Positions 35,201-46,548 of a stretch of 64,000 nucleotides of DNA are shown here, one piece after another (within the stretch, counting starts at the first letter, position 1; every line of letters begins with the position of its first letter). The position numbers and the translations under genes are program-made. A model generated the notes under the pieces. It did not search any database. It saw nothing but the letters and a program-made list of their open reading frames with translations, and had not been told where the DNA came from. Source of the DNA: Plumapathes pennacea (Eukaryota > Cnidaria > Anthozoa > Antipatharia > Myriopathidae); contig OZ038462.1 of NCBI GenBank assembly GCA_964036295.1, positions 24,439,863-24,503,862 of the forward strand. The letters run 5' to 3'.

Positions 35201-37534
35201 CTCCAGCATTAACACTTGCTGCCTCTTGTAGTATTCAGTTTTGTTTTAGTAAAACACTTTTGTCTCTCTTCCTGTTTAATTTTTTTTTTCAGCATTAACA
35301 TCGTTTTTCTCCCAGCGCTGTGTAAAGGCGCTGTTACACTGTGCAATTTTCTCGGCAACTTGTTTCGCAACGGTTGAAAAAGTACCGTTGTAGTTGCGGA
35401 GGTAGGGTGTTACACTGTGCAACGCGATCTCAGCAACTTGCAACGTTTGATGTCGAGGAAAGTTTGGAAAAAATTGTGATTGGCGCTCTGCAAATTCCAG
35501 ACGTCAACACGGTGGAATTTGAATAATTATAAAGAAGGCGCACATGCGCTCTTGATCGCGCCAAGGCAAAAATTGCGAGACAAGTTGCTGGAGGGGTGTT
35601 ACACTGTGCAATGGCGTTGCAAGTTGCTGCAACGCGTTGCGAAAAGTAGAACTGAGTTCTACTACGTGCAACGTTGCGCGCAACAAAAAAAAGTTGCGAC
35701 ACAAGTCCTGTTACACTGTGCAATTCTTCAGCAACTTGTCTCGCAACGGCGTTGCAAGACAAGTTGCTGAGAAAATTGCACGGTGTAACAGGACCTTAAC
35801 ACTACTGCATGTCTTTCTATTTTAGCATTAGCACAGCGCGGTTTTATTCGGACTAGCGTCTCCATAGCCTTAACACTACTCCCTCTATTTTAGCGTTGAC
35901 ACTGCTGTCCTTTTACCTCCCTCCTGAGTCTGGGGAGCGTCTGACACTGGTCATCACCAACCTCCTGGCGCTCACAGTGTTCATGCTGCTCGTGGTGGAG
36001 ATGATTCCCACCACTTCTGAGACGGTACCGCTCATCTCGATTTACTTCTACGGAAGTGTGTTCGAGGTAAGGAAATGAAAAGCATTTGTCGTCATCATCA
36101 TCAACATCGTCATTAGTCGTCATCAACATCACTGTCATAATCGACAGTAGCAGCATTGCCATCATCAAAAAACTAGTCGTTGTCATCATCGTGATCGTCA
36201 ACATCAACCGCGTGCAGTCAACATCGTCGTTATTATCATCATCATCAGTAGCAACGTCGTCATCATAAACAACATTGTCAACACTGTCGTCATCATCATC
36301 GCCATCTTCGTCGTTATCATCGTCATCAACAAAATAGTCATCGTCATCGACAATGTCATCATCGTGATCGTCATCAATAGCAACGTCGTCATCATCAACA
36401 ACAACATTGTCATCAGTATCATCATCATCATCATCGTTGTCATCAGCATCATCATCAGCAGCAGCAGCAGCATCATCATCATCAACAACATCGTTATCAT
36501 CAGCAGTTTAGTGTCATCATTTTCATCGTCATCATCGTCAATAACAACATCGTCATCATAAACAACATTGTCATAATCGCATCATCACCATCGCCACCCT
36601 TTGTCACTGTTTCTTTTATCGTCATCGTTCTCATTGTCATCACATGTCATCGTCGCCGTCAGCACCATCTCTATCGTTTGTTTATAGCTGGAATTACTGT
36701 ATATATTTCTATCACATGTTTTCTGTTTGTTTGTTTATTTGTTTGTTTGTTTGTTGTTTTTATGTGTAGGTAGCCCTGGCTCTCATCGCCACTTGTCTGG
36801 TGCTGCGCTGTTATTTCAACCCGAGCCACAAGCCCGTGCCGTCCTGGGTCCGACACGTGGTGCTGAGCTGGATGGCGCGTTTGACTCGTGTGAACGTGAA
36901 AAAGATCAAAGAGGACGCACGTAAAGGGAACGACAGCAAACATGGTTCCACACTCAAACTCTCCGACGCTGCGATCCGTCGCAAGGAATTCTGCGCCCGC
37001 GCCAGCGGTTCGCACGAACTGGACTCGGTTACCCGTTTGAATGCTTCAAGTTCTCAAGACGAGGTTTCCTTCTCAAGAATGAACAGACCCGTGCGCAGCA
37101 TGTCAGGACCGCTGGGTGAAATATCCGCTGGTATTTCAGCGGTTACGCTTGACGATGTTGACATGCGCAGGAATCTGTTGTCCAGGCGCATGCACGAACC
37201 AGTCGACTGCTCGCCGCTGTCCAGTAGAGCTTCGTCATTTGTGAATATCAAAAACGAGTGTCATCGACATCCGTCTGCACCTTCGAAGAGTCCGCTGGGC
37301 GAAAGTCTCGAGGCTTCAATTCTGCAGTCCAATCGTACGCTGACCAGCAGTGTTGGCGAGCTCGTGGAATTCGCGCGGGACCAACAGGAGATGGATAGAC
37401 AGCTGGAAGAGTGGCGGATGGTAGCTATAGTCGTCGATAAGTTCTTCTTGTGGGTCTTTCTTCTGATTCTCTTTGTTTTGTCTATCGTAATCTTCATGCA
37501 AGCACCGAGATATGTTTTTGGGGGACGTCACTGA
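32238..37534 (+). CDS. alpha-type nicotinic acetylcholine receptor subunit (5' end missing)
   Basis: Exons: 32238-32386, 33186-33230, 33587-33696, 34250-34394, 34904-35171, 35894-36066, 36770-37534. About 551 codons are covered. It is a cation-channel subunit of the Cys-loop family. The extracellular domain shows [10 protein letters not shown], the Cys-loop C-x13-C split over two exons, loop A (WVPDIYLYN), loop B (FGSWTYNG) and loop C with vicinal cysteines (YVCCPAPY), which define an alpha subunit and a complete aromatic cage. M1 ([14 protein letters not shown]), M2 with Glu at -1' and Leu at 9' ([17 protein letters not shown]), M3 and M4 are present. The M3-M4 loop is long and Ser-rich. The first exon recognised starts in phase 1 after an acceptor, so the signal-peptide exon is further upstream. 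An ATG at 32141 is open into it but gives no signal peptide. Confidence 0.9.
33755..33800. repeat. poly-C tract and (CA)n
   Basis: A nearly pure C-run (33755-33787) followed by a short ACAC repeat, in an nAChR intron. (TTTC)n lies at about 33258-33275. Confidence 0.8.
34405..34850. repeat. degenerate TGTCGTG / TGTGCTG simple-repeat tract
   Basis: 34416-34590 is built of GTGTCGTGTCATGCCGTGTG-like words in imperfect ~27-bp units (GGTACCGTGTCGTGTCATG three times); 34690-34830 is CTGTACTGTGCTG-like. The long cysteine-rich open frames here are by-products. Confidence 0.75.
35326..35796. mobile_element. PIF/Harbinger-like MITE with TAA duplications
   Basis: Flanked by TAA on both sides (35323-35325 and 35797-35799). 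Ends are AGGCGCTGTTACACTGTGCA and the complement of AGGTCCTGTTACACCGTGCA, continuing through ATTTTCTC.GCAACTTGT. The word GTTACACTGTGCAA recurs inside at about 35409, 35597 and 35709, each followed by GCAACTTG-type sequence, so the element is itself built from repeated ends. Confidence 0.75.
36085..36600. repeat. (ATC)n trinucleotide microsatellite
   Basis: About 500 bp of imperfect ATC/GTC/AAC triplets in the last nAChR intron, starting 20 bp after the splice donor at 36066. The Ser/Ile- and Met/Thr-rich open frames on either strand are artefacts of the repeat. Confidence 0.9.
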
Positions 37535-39042
37535 TCCAAACTCCGGGCATGCACACAAGTGAAGCGGTTTTTTTCGGCAAATGATTTGTGACGAGTGTCA
37601 GTAGTTTGAATGTGGCGCAGGCTAACCCGGTGCGACCAACCTCGTGGAAATGTATTGCTAAACACCACGCAACACTTCTGCATTGGAAGTACAAGCGGTT
37701 GAATGTTCTTTACATGTATTAAACACGTAGCGCACAGACTTTTAATTGAATGTTAGAAATTGATCGTACACACATTTACGGCGCTAGCAGGACCTCCTGT
37801 AAAACTGTCGGTTCGGAGAATATTTTTGTTTGGTTCAACCGACAACAAAAGCGCTCGACATTATATGAATGTGGACAGTATCTACAGGTTGTGATGTCTA
37901 TAAATTTGTGCTATAACTTTCCTGCAACAAGAGGAATCAGTCACATTGTGTTTATCTTTTTGTAAAAGAAGAGAAGTTGAAGTTACCGTTCAATTACATT
38001 TCAGAGTAAATAGTGATTTAGCCGCTGAATATTCACATCCCACAGCCAATGTTTCTCACGCACCGGTACAACTGCAGGAAGGTTTCATATTTCAGTCGCA
38101 GCAGCTGGCGTTCCACGTTGTATGATAGTTGTGGATAGGGCTATTTTCGCTGGACCATTTAAGATTTAGTTTTAGTTCAGGGCCCAGTTGCCTGGATTAG
38201 GTCTAAACTTTGCTGTCATTTTTAACGGTCTGAAATTTCAGACAAACTTCAGTGACTAGATTGCCTCCACATATTTTGAGCTTGAACAAGGTTTTTAGCT
38301 GTTTTTTTTTTTTTTTTTTTAGCGAAAATTTGCCAGTTTGTTGGCAAAAATATCTAGATATAAAAAATTTGGTTAATCCAGGGTTAGTCAATCGGCCTTT
38401 GAAAAACTAGGCCCTGATGGCCCCTGATGGCTGCTTATTTCAAACATTTTCAAGACTGAAAATTGTTACAGGGGATAACGTGAATAAAGCTCTCTCTGCT
38501 GTTTTGCTTCTCTTTTTCTGCCAGCCAGCACTCCTGGGTACAGAGCTTTCAGCATGAAGTCCGCCACGTTTTCTCGCGCAATCTTCCACTGACGTCGTTA
38601 AAAGACTGACCCTCTGGATCCCCTGAACCACAGGAGTTATATGTGGCCTCGTCTCCTGCAAAACCACGTCAATCTCCCGCTTTATCAGCTAAAAGTGATA
38701 ACATTTTAACTCAAGTTTTGGGGAAAAGATGGATCACCCCCACCCCCTGACAGACAACTGGTCAGCAGTACAGTTCTAGTCTTTCGCCGTCCCGTCCCCA
38801 CCCCCATGCAAAAGGCGAACAAGGCGAAAGCAGATTCTCAAAGCGTGTATATTCTAAAATATGTACAGTTTTATCTTTTTGAAATTATAACACTTGGAAT
38901 AAACCCATTACTAATTAGAAATGGGCTCCTGCACTCATTGCCGAGCTCGAAAAAATAGCTGTCGAAGCGTAAATCCCCACCCCTCCCCTTTGATAGCAAT
39001 TTTGTCGCTTGGTGCACAAAGTTTTCGCGCGCTTGTTTGAAG
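37535..39042. other. nAChR-HDAC8 intergenic region
   Basis: No gene recognised. Contains foldback repeat copy 3 (38180-38414). The HDAC8 promoter region directly upstream of 39043 has no TATA box that I can see. Confidence 0.5.
38180..38414. repeat. dispersed foldback repeat, copy 3
   Basis: Begins AGGGCCCAGTTGCCTGGATT and ends with the approximate complement GTTAGTC..AACTAGGCCCT. It has a T-run of about 18 in the centre. This copy shows the terminal inverted repeats best. Confidence 0.65.
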
Positions 39043-42000
39043 ATGGCGTTGGACGCGGCAAAGACACTGCCGCTCGAAAAACCGCAAAAAGTCGTCTTCA
39101 TTCACTCAGAAGAACTCGTAACATTATGTGACAAGTTACCAAGAGTTTCTGGGAGGGTAAGAAGATTGTTTTTGTGAATGTATTTGTTCGTTCGTGCAGT
39201 TTCGACATCGTGTCGTGGACTCGTTGTCCAGCATGGAGAAAGCGGACAGACCTGAAGCCAGGTTGTGTCTGGGGCATGATGCTTTAGCGTTTGTTGTACA
39301 TCTTTCCACGAATGAAATAACTGAATTTGCGTCCTTATTTCTAGGCCAGTTTAACCCATTCGCTGGTTGCTGCCTATGGTCTCTTCAAAAACTTGAGGTA
39401 AAGCAGATAGATCGATACGACGACTGAAATTTCTACCAAAACACGATGTATCAAAAGCACATTAGATGATATTTTAAGCATGGGACATCACCATAGAATT
39501 CGTCGAATTAGAGCCTTTTATAAATGATCATTTCTGATCTTTATATATGTGTAAGAAAAAAATCATGAATTTTTCATGCATATATGAATGACACACATTG
39601 CCCCTTTGCTTTGCAAGCACCAATTGTTATTCTATGAGAAAGAATATACGTATAAATTTGTTGTGAATTGCAAGTTTTTCATAAAATCGTCATTCAGAAT
39701 GTCTGGGAAAACTGTCAGAATTTACCTATTTTAAAAATTATTGACCGTACGTGATCAAACCTGTCGTAACCTGCCATGTCGTCAAAGTGCGACAGCGCAT
39801 TTTATATGAACTTCCTAGTAAAGGAGACACGGTTTTTCTGAGGGTGCATGACTAGTTTTGACATATTGTTCATATATTGTAGTACCCCACTGGGCTGGCT
39901 TGTTCAAAGCCCGGTTAAGCTGACCCAGGGTTAACCAAATTCTTTCTCTCTTGTATGTGGCTAACAAACTACAGAGTTCTGATCATAGACTAGCTAAAAA
40001 GTTTGTTCTTGCTCAAAACATGGCGATGGAGTCCTGTTGTAATTAAATGCTTTTGTTTTTAGGCTTAAAAATGACAACAAAATGTAGACTTAACCTTCCC
40101 TGGTCTTTATATATATGTATAGGAGTATTGTGTTGAGTCACCTGCAATTTTCTCCGTAACTACCTGCAGCTGACTGCATGCACAGTGAAAGTATTGAAGG
40201 GAGAAGTAACCTGATCATTACATTCACTCACCTTTTTTCTCATTGATAAAATACCCACATAGCACTTAAGCCTGACAAATCCTCAGGGGATAACAGGTGG
40301 AAAGGCAATTATATTTTACAAAATTGAATGACTGGTTCTTTTTTTTTGAAAGGGTTGTGCCTCCACGTAGAGCCTCTTCCAGAGATCTGACAGCGTTTCA
40401 TTCCCCGGACTATGTTGCATGTTTGGAGAAGTCATCTACTTGCGAAGACTATGAAGAAATTGAAGACGAGCTGGCAGAGTTTGGCCTAAGTATGTTTCTG
40501 AGATCTGGAAATGTTACAGTCTTGATCTTATGCAAACTTGATGACCAATCATCATTTTTTAGATACTTGTTTCACACTTGATTATCAGGTTTTGATTGTC
40601 CAATGTTTGATGGCCTGTTCGAGTGCACCAGTCTGGTTGCTGGTGGTACACTTTGTGCCGCAGAGAAGTTGAACAACAAAGAGTGCACAGTAGCTATCAA
40701 CTGGCAGGGCGGCTGGCACCATGCACACAGGTACTGAACTGTCTCAGTATCTTTAAGGCTTGTAACAGCACTAGCAGTGTGAAAAATACCATTGTCACTT
40801 ACCACTTGCTTATTGTTTTGCTTTTATTTCTGATTGGCCAAGAATACTGCCAATGAAAACTATTTAGACCAAAAAAGTGTAGGACAGCACTTGCACAAAT
40901 TTCTTAAAACAATCATAGCTGAAAACTGCTCAATTCAAAAGAAAAAAAAAGCAGATGGCATAGATAGAAATTAGCCAATGATCATCATGCAGTTTCTGTC
41001 CCATCACCCATTCTATCATCTTTATTTGCCATCACTGAACATTATAAGAGTGTTTACATTTGGTAAAAATATATAGTGGCAGGAGATCTTAGCAACCCAA
41101 AATGGAATGGGATTCGAACCCCACTGGTTTCAAATCCCATTCCATTCTTTTTTCAGACACTGCGAGTGTCCTTGTGTGTTCTGTTATTCCCAGCTAAGAT
41201 AATACTACAGTAATACAACCATATTAAGTCTTTTATTCTTTTTAGGGATGAAGCCTCTGGGTTCTGTTATATAAATGACATTGTACTTGGCATTCTCAAG
41301 TTGAGGGAGAAGTTTAACAGAGTTCTTTATGTGGACATTGATTTGCATCATGGAGATGGTATGTGCAACAGAAATGCTGCATTGTAATGCATGCATGCTA
41401 ATTTTACCATGAAATATTGGTTCTAAAACCCTGGTCAAATGTACAACTGCAATGTTTATACATGTACTGCAAGTATGTTTAACCACTGCATGGTCTTTGC
41501 TCTAGTTTGCCCTTCTAGCTGTGACAATCACTTGCTATTAATTCTCTACCCACAGTCAGTTCACATGAATTTTATCAACATTAAAGTACAATATTCCAAA
41601 AGTATTTGTCAAGTCAGTGAAATATTGTCTTTGTCTGTGGAATAAGCTGCAGCATTTTCTTCTTACTTCACAGGTGTGGAGGATGCCTTTTCATACACAT
41701 CAAAAGTGATGACGGTTTCCTTTCATAAATACTCTGAAGGATTCTTTCCAGGTGGGATTATAATTTCTCAAAGTGGATGGTATATACTAGCAGCTTTGTT
41801 GCATTCAGGGTAGAATAGGGCCCAAGTCCCACAGTCCTATCTTAACATGTGTCTGGACAGTAAAATAATATTATAACATAAAAAAATGTTGTTGCTTTTT
41901 TTTTGTTTTTTTTGTTTTTTATTAATTTTATCATTGTTTCTAGGGACAGGCACATGTTGTCATGTAGGAGAAGGCAAAGGAAAATACTATTCATTAAATG

Positions 42001-43446
42001 TACCCCTGAAGGATGGAATTACTGACAAGCCATTTGCGGAGATATTTTTTAGGTTAGTACAAGCAGATAAAGTGCCAAAAGGCCAATGTTGATCAAGAAA
42101 TTTCTGGAGTTCACAGTAAAAATAGAAAAAAGAAGACAAAAAAGAAAAGAATCATTATCACAGCACTGTCACTTAATTTACAGAGGTAAGATGTGAAGCA
42201 GCTGTAAACACTAAATCTGGTTCTAACATTAGCTGTGAACTGCATTTTTTCAGAGTGATGTCTGAAGTGAAGAACAAGTTCAAGCCAGATGCGGTAGTTT
42301 GCCAGTGTGGTGTGGATACACTGGCTGGAGATCCCATGGCATCATTTAACTTAACCCAGTTTGGTGTTGGAGCTTGTGTGAAGTATCTGATGGGATGGAA
42401 TCTGCCCTTACTGTTGCTTGGAGGAGGTTTGTACAGAGCTTTAATAGGGATCAAGTTTACAAGTAACCATAGGTAACTTCAGTACTAAAGGTAACCAAAA
42501 GTACCTTAGGGCTAAGGGCAACCAAACATAATTAAGCTAATGTAACCAAAGTAGCCAAAAATAGATTTGGAAAACAGAAAAATGGATTTAGGGAAGAGGA
42601 GAGGGTTTTCTTATTCCAACCTAGCTACTTGTCCCTCAAAGTAATTTGACATTGTGTTGCCTGTTCATTTGCTCCAAACTTAGGTGGCTACAATCCAACA
42701 AATGCAGCTCGGTGTTGGACATACATAACTGGTGTTATTCTAAACCAAGCAATGCCACGAGACATCCCAGAACACAAAGTAAGAGAAATGCAACTACAAA
42801 GTTAATAATAATAAGTCTATGGCTGTTTTTCCTACCAGTAACTCTGAACTAACAGATCCAGACTACACTGTTATGTCTAATCACTGCCTTACTTACTCTT
42901 GTTCAACCTTTGTTCTTGATAATTTTTTGTTTTGATAAATATATTTATCTATTTTTGTTTGTTTTTGTTTTAGTATTTTTTGAAATATGGCCCCACTTAT
43001 CAACTGGATGTTCCTCTTGGGTTAAAGCATGACCTCAACAGCAATGAACATGTGGAGAACATCCTCAATACCATATCAGGTAAGAACCTTAGAATAAAAT
43101 ATTACTTTACATATGTACGTGAAAACCTTGATTTCTGTAATATGTAAACAAATAAACAATATTAAATTGTAATGTTTGGCCAGTTACACTCAATTAGATT
43201 TGTTTTTATGCATTAATTAATTTAATTAAGTGACTGGAGCACAGTACCCATGCTGGGTTATAATAGAGAGCTTGATTTTAAAATAATAAAATTTAAATGA
43301 TTCATTTACGGTATGAATTGCATCTGAATGACAAAATGCCAAAACTTACGGTTCTGTCTGTTTTTGCAGTCAACAGCTCAAATTTCACATTGCTGATACT
43401 TTGTTTTTTCTTTGTTGCTTCAGGAAATCTCCAGCATGTAGCTTGA
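39043..43446 (+). CDS. HDAC8: histone deacetylase 8, 11 exons, 380 aa
   Basis: Exons: 39043-39156, 39345-39397, 40353-40489, 40589-40730, 41246-41358, 41674-41751, 41944-42052, 42254-42426, 42684-42778, 42974-43079, 43424-43446. It is a class I zinc-dependent lysine deacetylase; in animals HDAC8 also deacetylates cohesin SMC3. The catalytic residues are in place: H145/H146 (WHHA), zinc ligands D181 and H183 (DIDLHHGD) and D270 (GVDT), and the transition-state tyrosine Y309 (GGGYN). Each is offset by 3 from the human protein. The short C-terminus ending NLQHVA lacks the tail of HDAC1/2, as in HDAC8. An RAS motif (38-40), the human PKA site context, is kept and spans the exon 1-2 join. Length matches the family (human 377). 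Confidence 0.95.
39894..40093. repeat. dispersed foldback repeat, copy 4 (inverted, HDAC8 intron 2)
   Basis: GCCCGGTTAAGCTGACCCAG begins it; AAGTTTGTTCTTGCTCAAAAC, TTTAGGCTTAAAAATGACAA and TAGACTTAACC then read as the reverse complement of the other copies. Confidence 0.55.
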
Positions 43447-44483
43447 ATACTTGGATTACTTGAATTATCGTTGAGTGTTCACTGAATTTATTTCTGAAGA
43501 CTGAATTTATTTTTAACCTGTACATAAGTTGTATAAATCATACATAATTCACAGACACATTCGACCTAATATATAAGTTTGATGGATATATTTTTTAAGT
43601 TACTATTTTCCTACAATGTAAGTATAGTAATCTTTGAAATACTTTGTTGGACACACCTGATCCCAATTTAACTAAAAAAATGCTGCAGATTGTAAATGAG
43701 ATGATGCTAATTGTCTATTTCACCACATGAAAACTTATCCTCACTCAATTTAAATAAAAAGAACAGTACTTCATGTATTTGGGAATTCAGTAAGATAATC
43801 TAGATCTCCTGTATTGCCTTCAATTTGACAAAATGTCACATCAATGACATCTTGCTTTAAAAAATGTTTTTGTACTATTACTGAAAATATTGGCTTGCAT
43901 GCAGTCATCTACTGCAAATCACATAATATATTTTTTGTAATCACTTGTCCCAACTGGTAAATTACGGAATAATTTTCTATATAACTTAAACACAAGATTT
44001 GGTAAATTACACATTGAATAAAAATATTCAGTCTTAAAATATTTATTGAAGGTGTGATTTGTAATAAATACATCAATATTGTAAGAATTATAAAAATACA
44101 GTACAAAACTTACAAGTTTGACATTTAAATATTTTGGTCAGCAACCTGAACTTGATGCATGGTTGCTTTTTTGCTTTTGTATTCACTCTACTCTTCAGTA
44201 AAAAATATTAAAAAATATCTCAAAACTACACAGCATGTCTACTGTTATTTTACATTTAAATATTACAAAGAGGTTTCTTCAATGACAGTCTTAAAAAAAA
44301 CTTTGTCCTTATACCAGCATGAAAAAAAAAAAAGTTTCACATATTATAACCTGTCCATACAATATTATGTTTTATATACCTGTTTCTGAAGCCCCTAAAT
44401 TTAAACCTATGGAAGTCCTAGATCGTAAATAGAGTCCAGATGTAGTTGTAGTTGAAGTCCACTCTGTATAGCAGCCACAATAT
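43447..44483. other. convergent intergenic region between HDAC8 and the minus-strand gene
   Basis: Very AT-rich 3' flank. AATAAA-type signals for HDAC8 occur, for example near 43753. No gene recognised. Confidence 0.5.
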
Positions 44484-46320
44484 CTACATGTGTGTTCCCA
44501 CTGGTAGTTGTAAGGATGAAGTGAGTGCCTTTGCAGGCTGCCAGCTATCCAAGTCTTGAACATCACGGATCTCTTGAATTTTTTTCCTTTCCCTTTCTTT
44601 CTGCTCAAATGTTTGGCTGTTTAGAACACGAAAATCTGGTCATTACCAGTAATAATTTCACATAAAAAAGTACAATAAGTTAAATATATAATAAGGAAAA
44701 AAAGCTTTGTAGATGGGGATCACACAGGAAAAAAAAGAATTAGTAAAAAAGAACAGAACAAATGTATGACAAACCAAAAAGAAATTATACAACTGACCTT
44801 GGTCTGAGAGGTAAATCTTGAAGGGGAACAAAAGTGTCTGGAACACATTTCAATGAACCACTGCAAACAAAAAATTGAAACAAGAAGGACTGAATGAACC
44901 TACAGACCTCTTAGGAGGGTAAAATAGTTCTTTGATTCAACAAATTGCCAGAGATTATACAGCTTTGCTTTAGCATACCCAAAATCAACCACAGGAAGTG
45001 TGCTGCCATGCTTGTGAAAGTCTTTTGCATATTCAGGGACCTGGTAGGTTTTGTCACCAAGTGAGGAAAACTGTATGTCATTCCTCTTGCTTGACACTGT
45101 GGGAAAGGAAATGCACTATGAGCTTTGTACTGTATCTACAGTGAATATCTGGAGACTATGCATAGAGGATCAGTTGATTCAGATGATGATGACACCTGTA
45201 TGGTCATATGTAAGTAATCAGAAATTTGAGGTCATCTGAGGAACAAGTTTGATTTGGCAACACATACAACTTTGTGTGAAGGAAAATTACACAGGGTTAG
45301 TGTCATTTTGGGAAGTCATTGCTTCCTCTTACGATTCTTGATAACAGAACTTTAATATCTACATAAAGCAAATGAAAGTACCTCTCTTTTTGACTCCAAG
45401 AGACATCTCCAAGGTCATTTCTAGGGGTCTTCTCCTGAAGATCTTTTCAAAGTCTTCATCAATGTCTTCTGTTAGCTGAGCTTGTCTAATGGAACTTGGA
45501 CTTTCTGTGACTGAATTATCGTTTGTCGACTCCCTTGTAACACCTGTGAAATTAGATTTAGGTGTCATGGTTATACTGACATTTGATGCTAATTCACACA
45601 TGTGAACATCGGTGGTAGAGTCAGCTGACAAACGAAGAGTGCAATATTGTTTATGGGTTACTCACTGATTTGTTGAGTCGTTTGCCGAGCAGTCGGTACT
45701 AATTCTCTCGAGGCTATCGACTCTTCCTCAGATACTGGATTTCGTGACAACGGGACTTTGTGATATTCCTCGGCTGGAGGACAGCGGAGACTTGAAACCC
45801 AGTCCAGTCCATTGCCTCCCCTAAATCGGAGAATAAAGCAGGCCAAAAACACATCACCTTCCACTGAATGCCGGTTGGGATAATCGAGGCTGTGGGGGAA
45901 CTGGAATTGATATAAAACTTTGCATACCTCGGTAAATTAGCTTGGGTGCCTTCAATCGACAATGCATTGCGTGGATGAGGCTTCCAGTTCGGCTCTCCAA
46001 TCGATTTACTGCCAAAGCTGCCCATGTAGTACGGTTTTACTCGAGGATTTGCGAGATCTGAAAGATGCAGCTTCAAGTCAACCCTTTATTCATGTTTACT
46101 CCGCTCATTGATACAATAATAGCAAATATGCTGTAGTTGCCTATACAAACAGAGTGGGAAAATATCTAAAAGCGTCCCAAGACACCATAACAAAGGATAT
46201 TTTTTAAGCGTGAATCAAGCATTGACATCAGCATCACACAAGATGCCTTTGGATTAGCGACTAGCTGAAGTCCTTACCTCGAGGCTCTCTTGGTCTTGAT
46301 TCTGAACAAATTTCCGCCAT
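44484..46320 (-). CDS. uncharacterised protein, 7 exons, 294 aa
   Basis: Exons in transcript order: 46320-46278, 46057-45928, 45820-45666, 45624-45382, 45096-44979, 44860-44798, 44616-44484. All junctions are AG/GT and all phases join. The ATG at 46320 has a strong context (AAAATGG). I do not recognise the family. Short motif-like segments rich in Pro, Tyr and Trp stand out: RVKPYYMGSFGSKSIGEPNW, GLDWVSSLRCPPAEEYHKVP, YQVPEYAKDFHKHGSTLP and VPLQDLPLRP. An acidic patch (EDIDEDFEKIFRR) and a charged helix (QKERERKKIQEIRDVQDLDSW) are near the C-terminus. There is no signal peptide or membrane segment. The style resembles small axonemal or sperm microtubule-associated proteins, and an RFX-like site lies in its promoter, but that role is inference. 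The last exon is open in a second frame; I chose the frame that joins by phase. Confidence 0.7.
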
Positions 46321-46548
46321 TTTTATTTTGTTTTGGAATCCAACACGTGTCGCGTCCCTTCTCCATGGCAACATAAGCGCAGGGCGGTCGAGTGGCCGAG
46401 GCAGACTGTGCACTAGTCTCTGAAATGTATTCGACGGCACGAAAAATATTTCCATTGTGAGCTACGCAACTTCCGTTGTTTCGTGGTTTCTGGTCGGGAA
46501 TATGTGGCCGTCTCGATTGAAACAAAGGCTTTTCATTTCTGAAGAGAA
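46321..46548. promoter_or_regulatory. divergent promoter between the minus-strand gene and STK40
   Basis: Only 228 bp separate the two start codons. Visible motifs are an E-box CACGTG at 46344-46349, an RFX/X-box-like half site CCATGGCAAC at 46363-46372, and an ETS-type ACTTCCG near 46469. No TATA box is seen. The 5' UTRs of both genes must share this DNA. Confidence 0.6.

Noticed and set aside
36086..36561. Ser/Ile- and Met/Leu-rich open frames on both strands
   Set aside because: They are translations of the (ATC)n microsatellite inside an nAChR intron.
41100..41150. tRNA-like B box (GGGGTTCGAATCCC on the minus strand)
   Set aside because: No A box, acceptor stem or anticodon arm could be placed; the surrounding GGAATGGGATT palindrome explains it.
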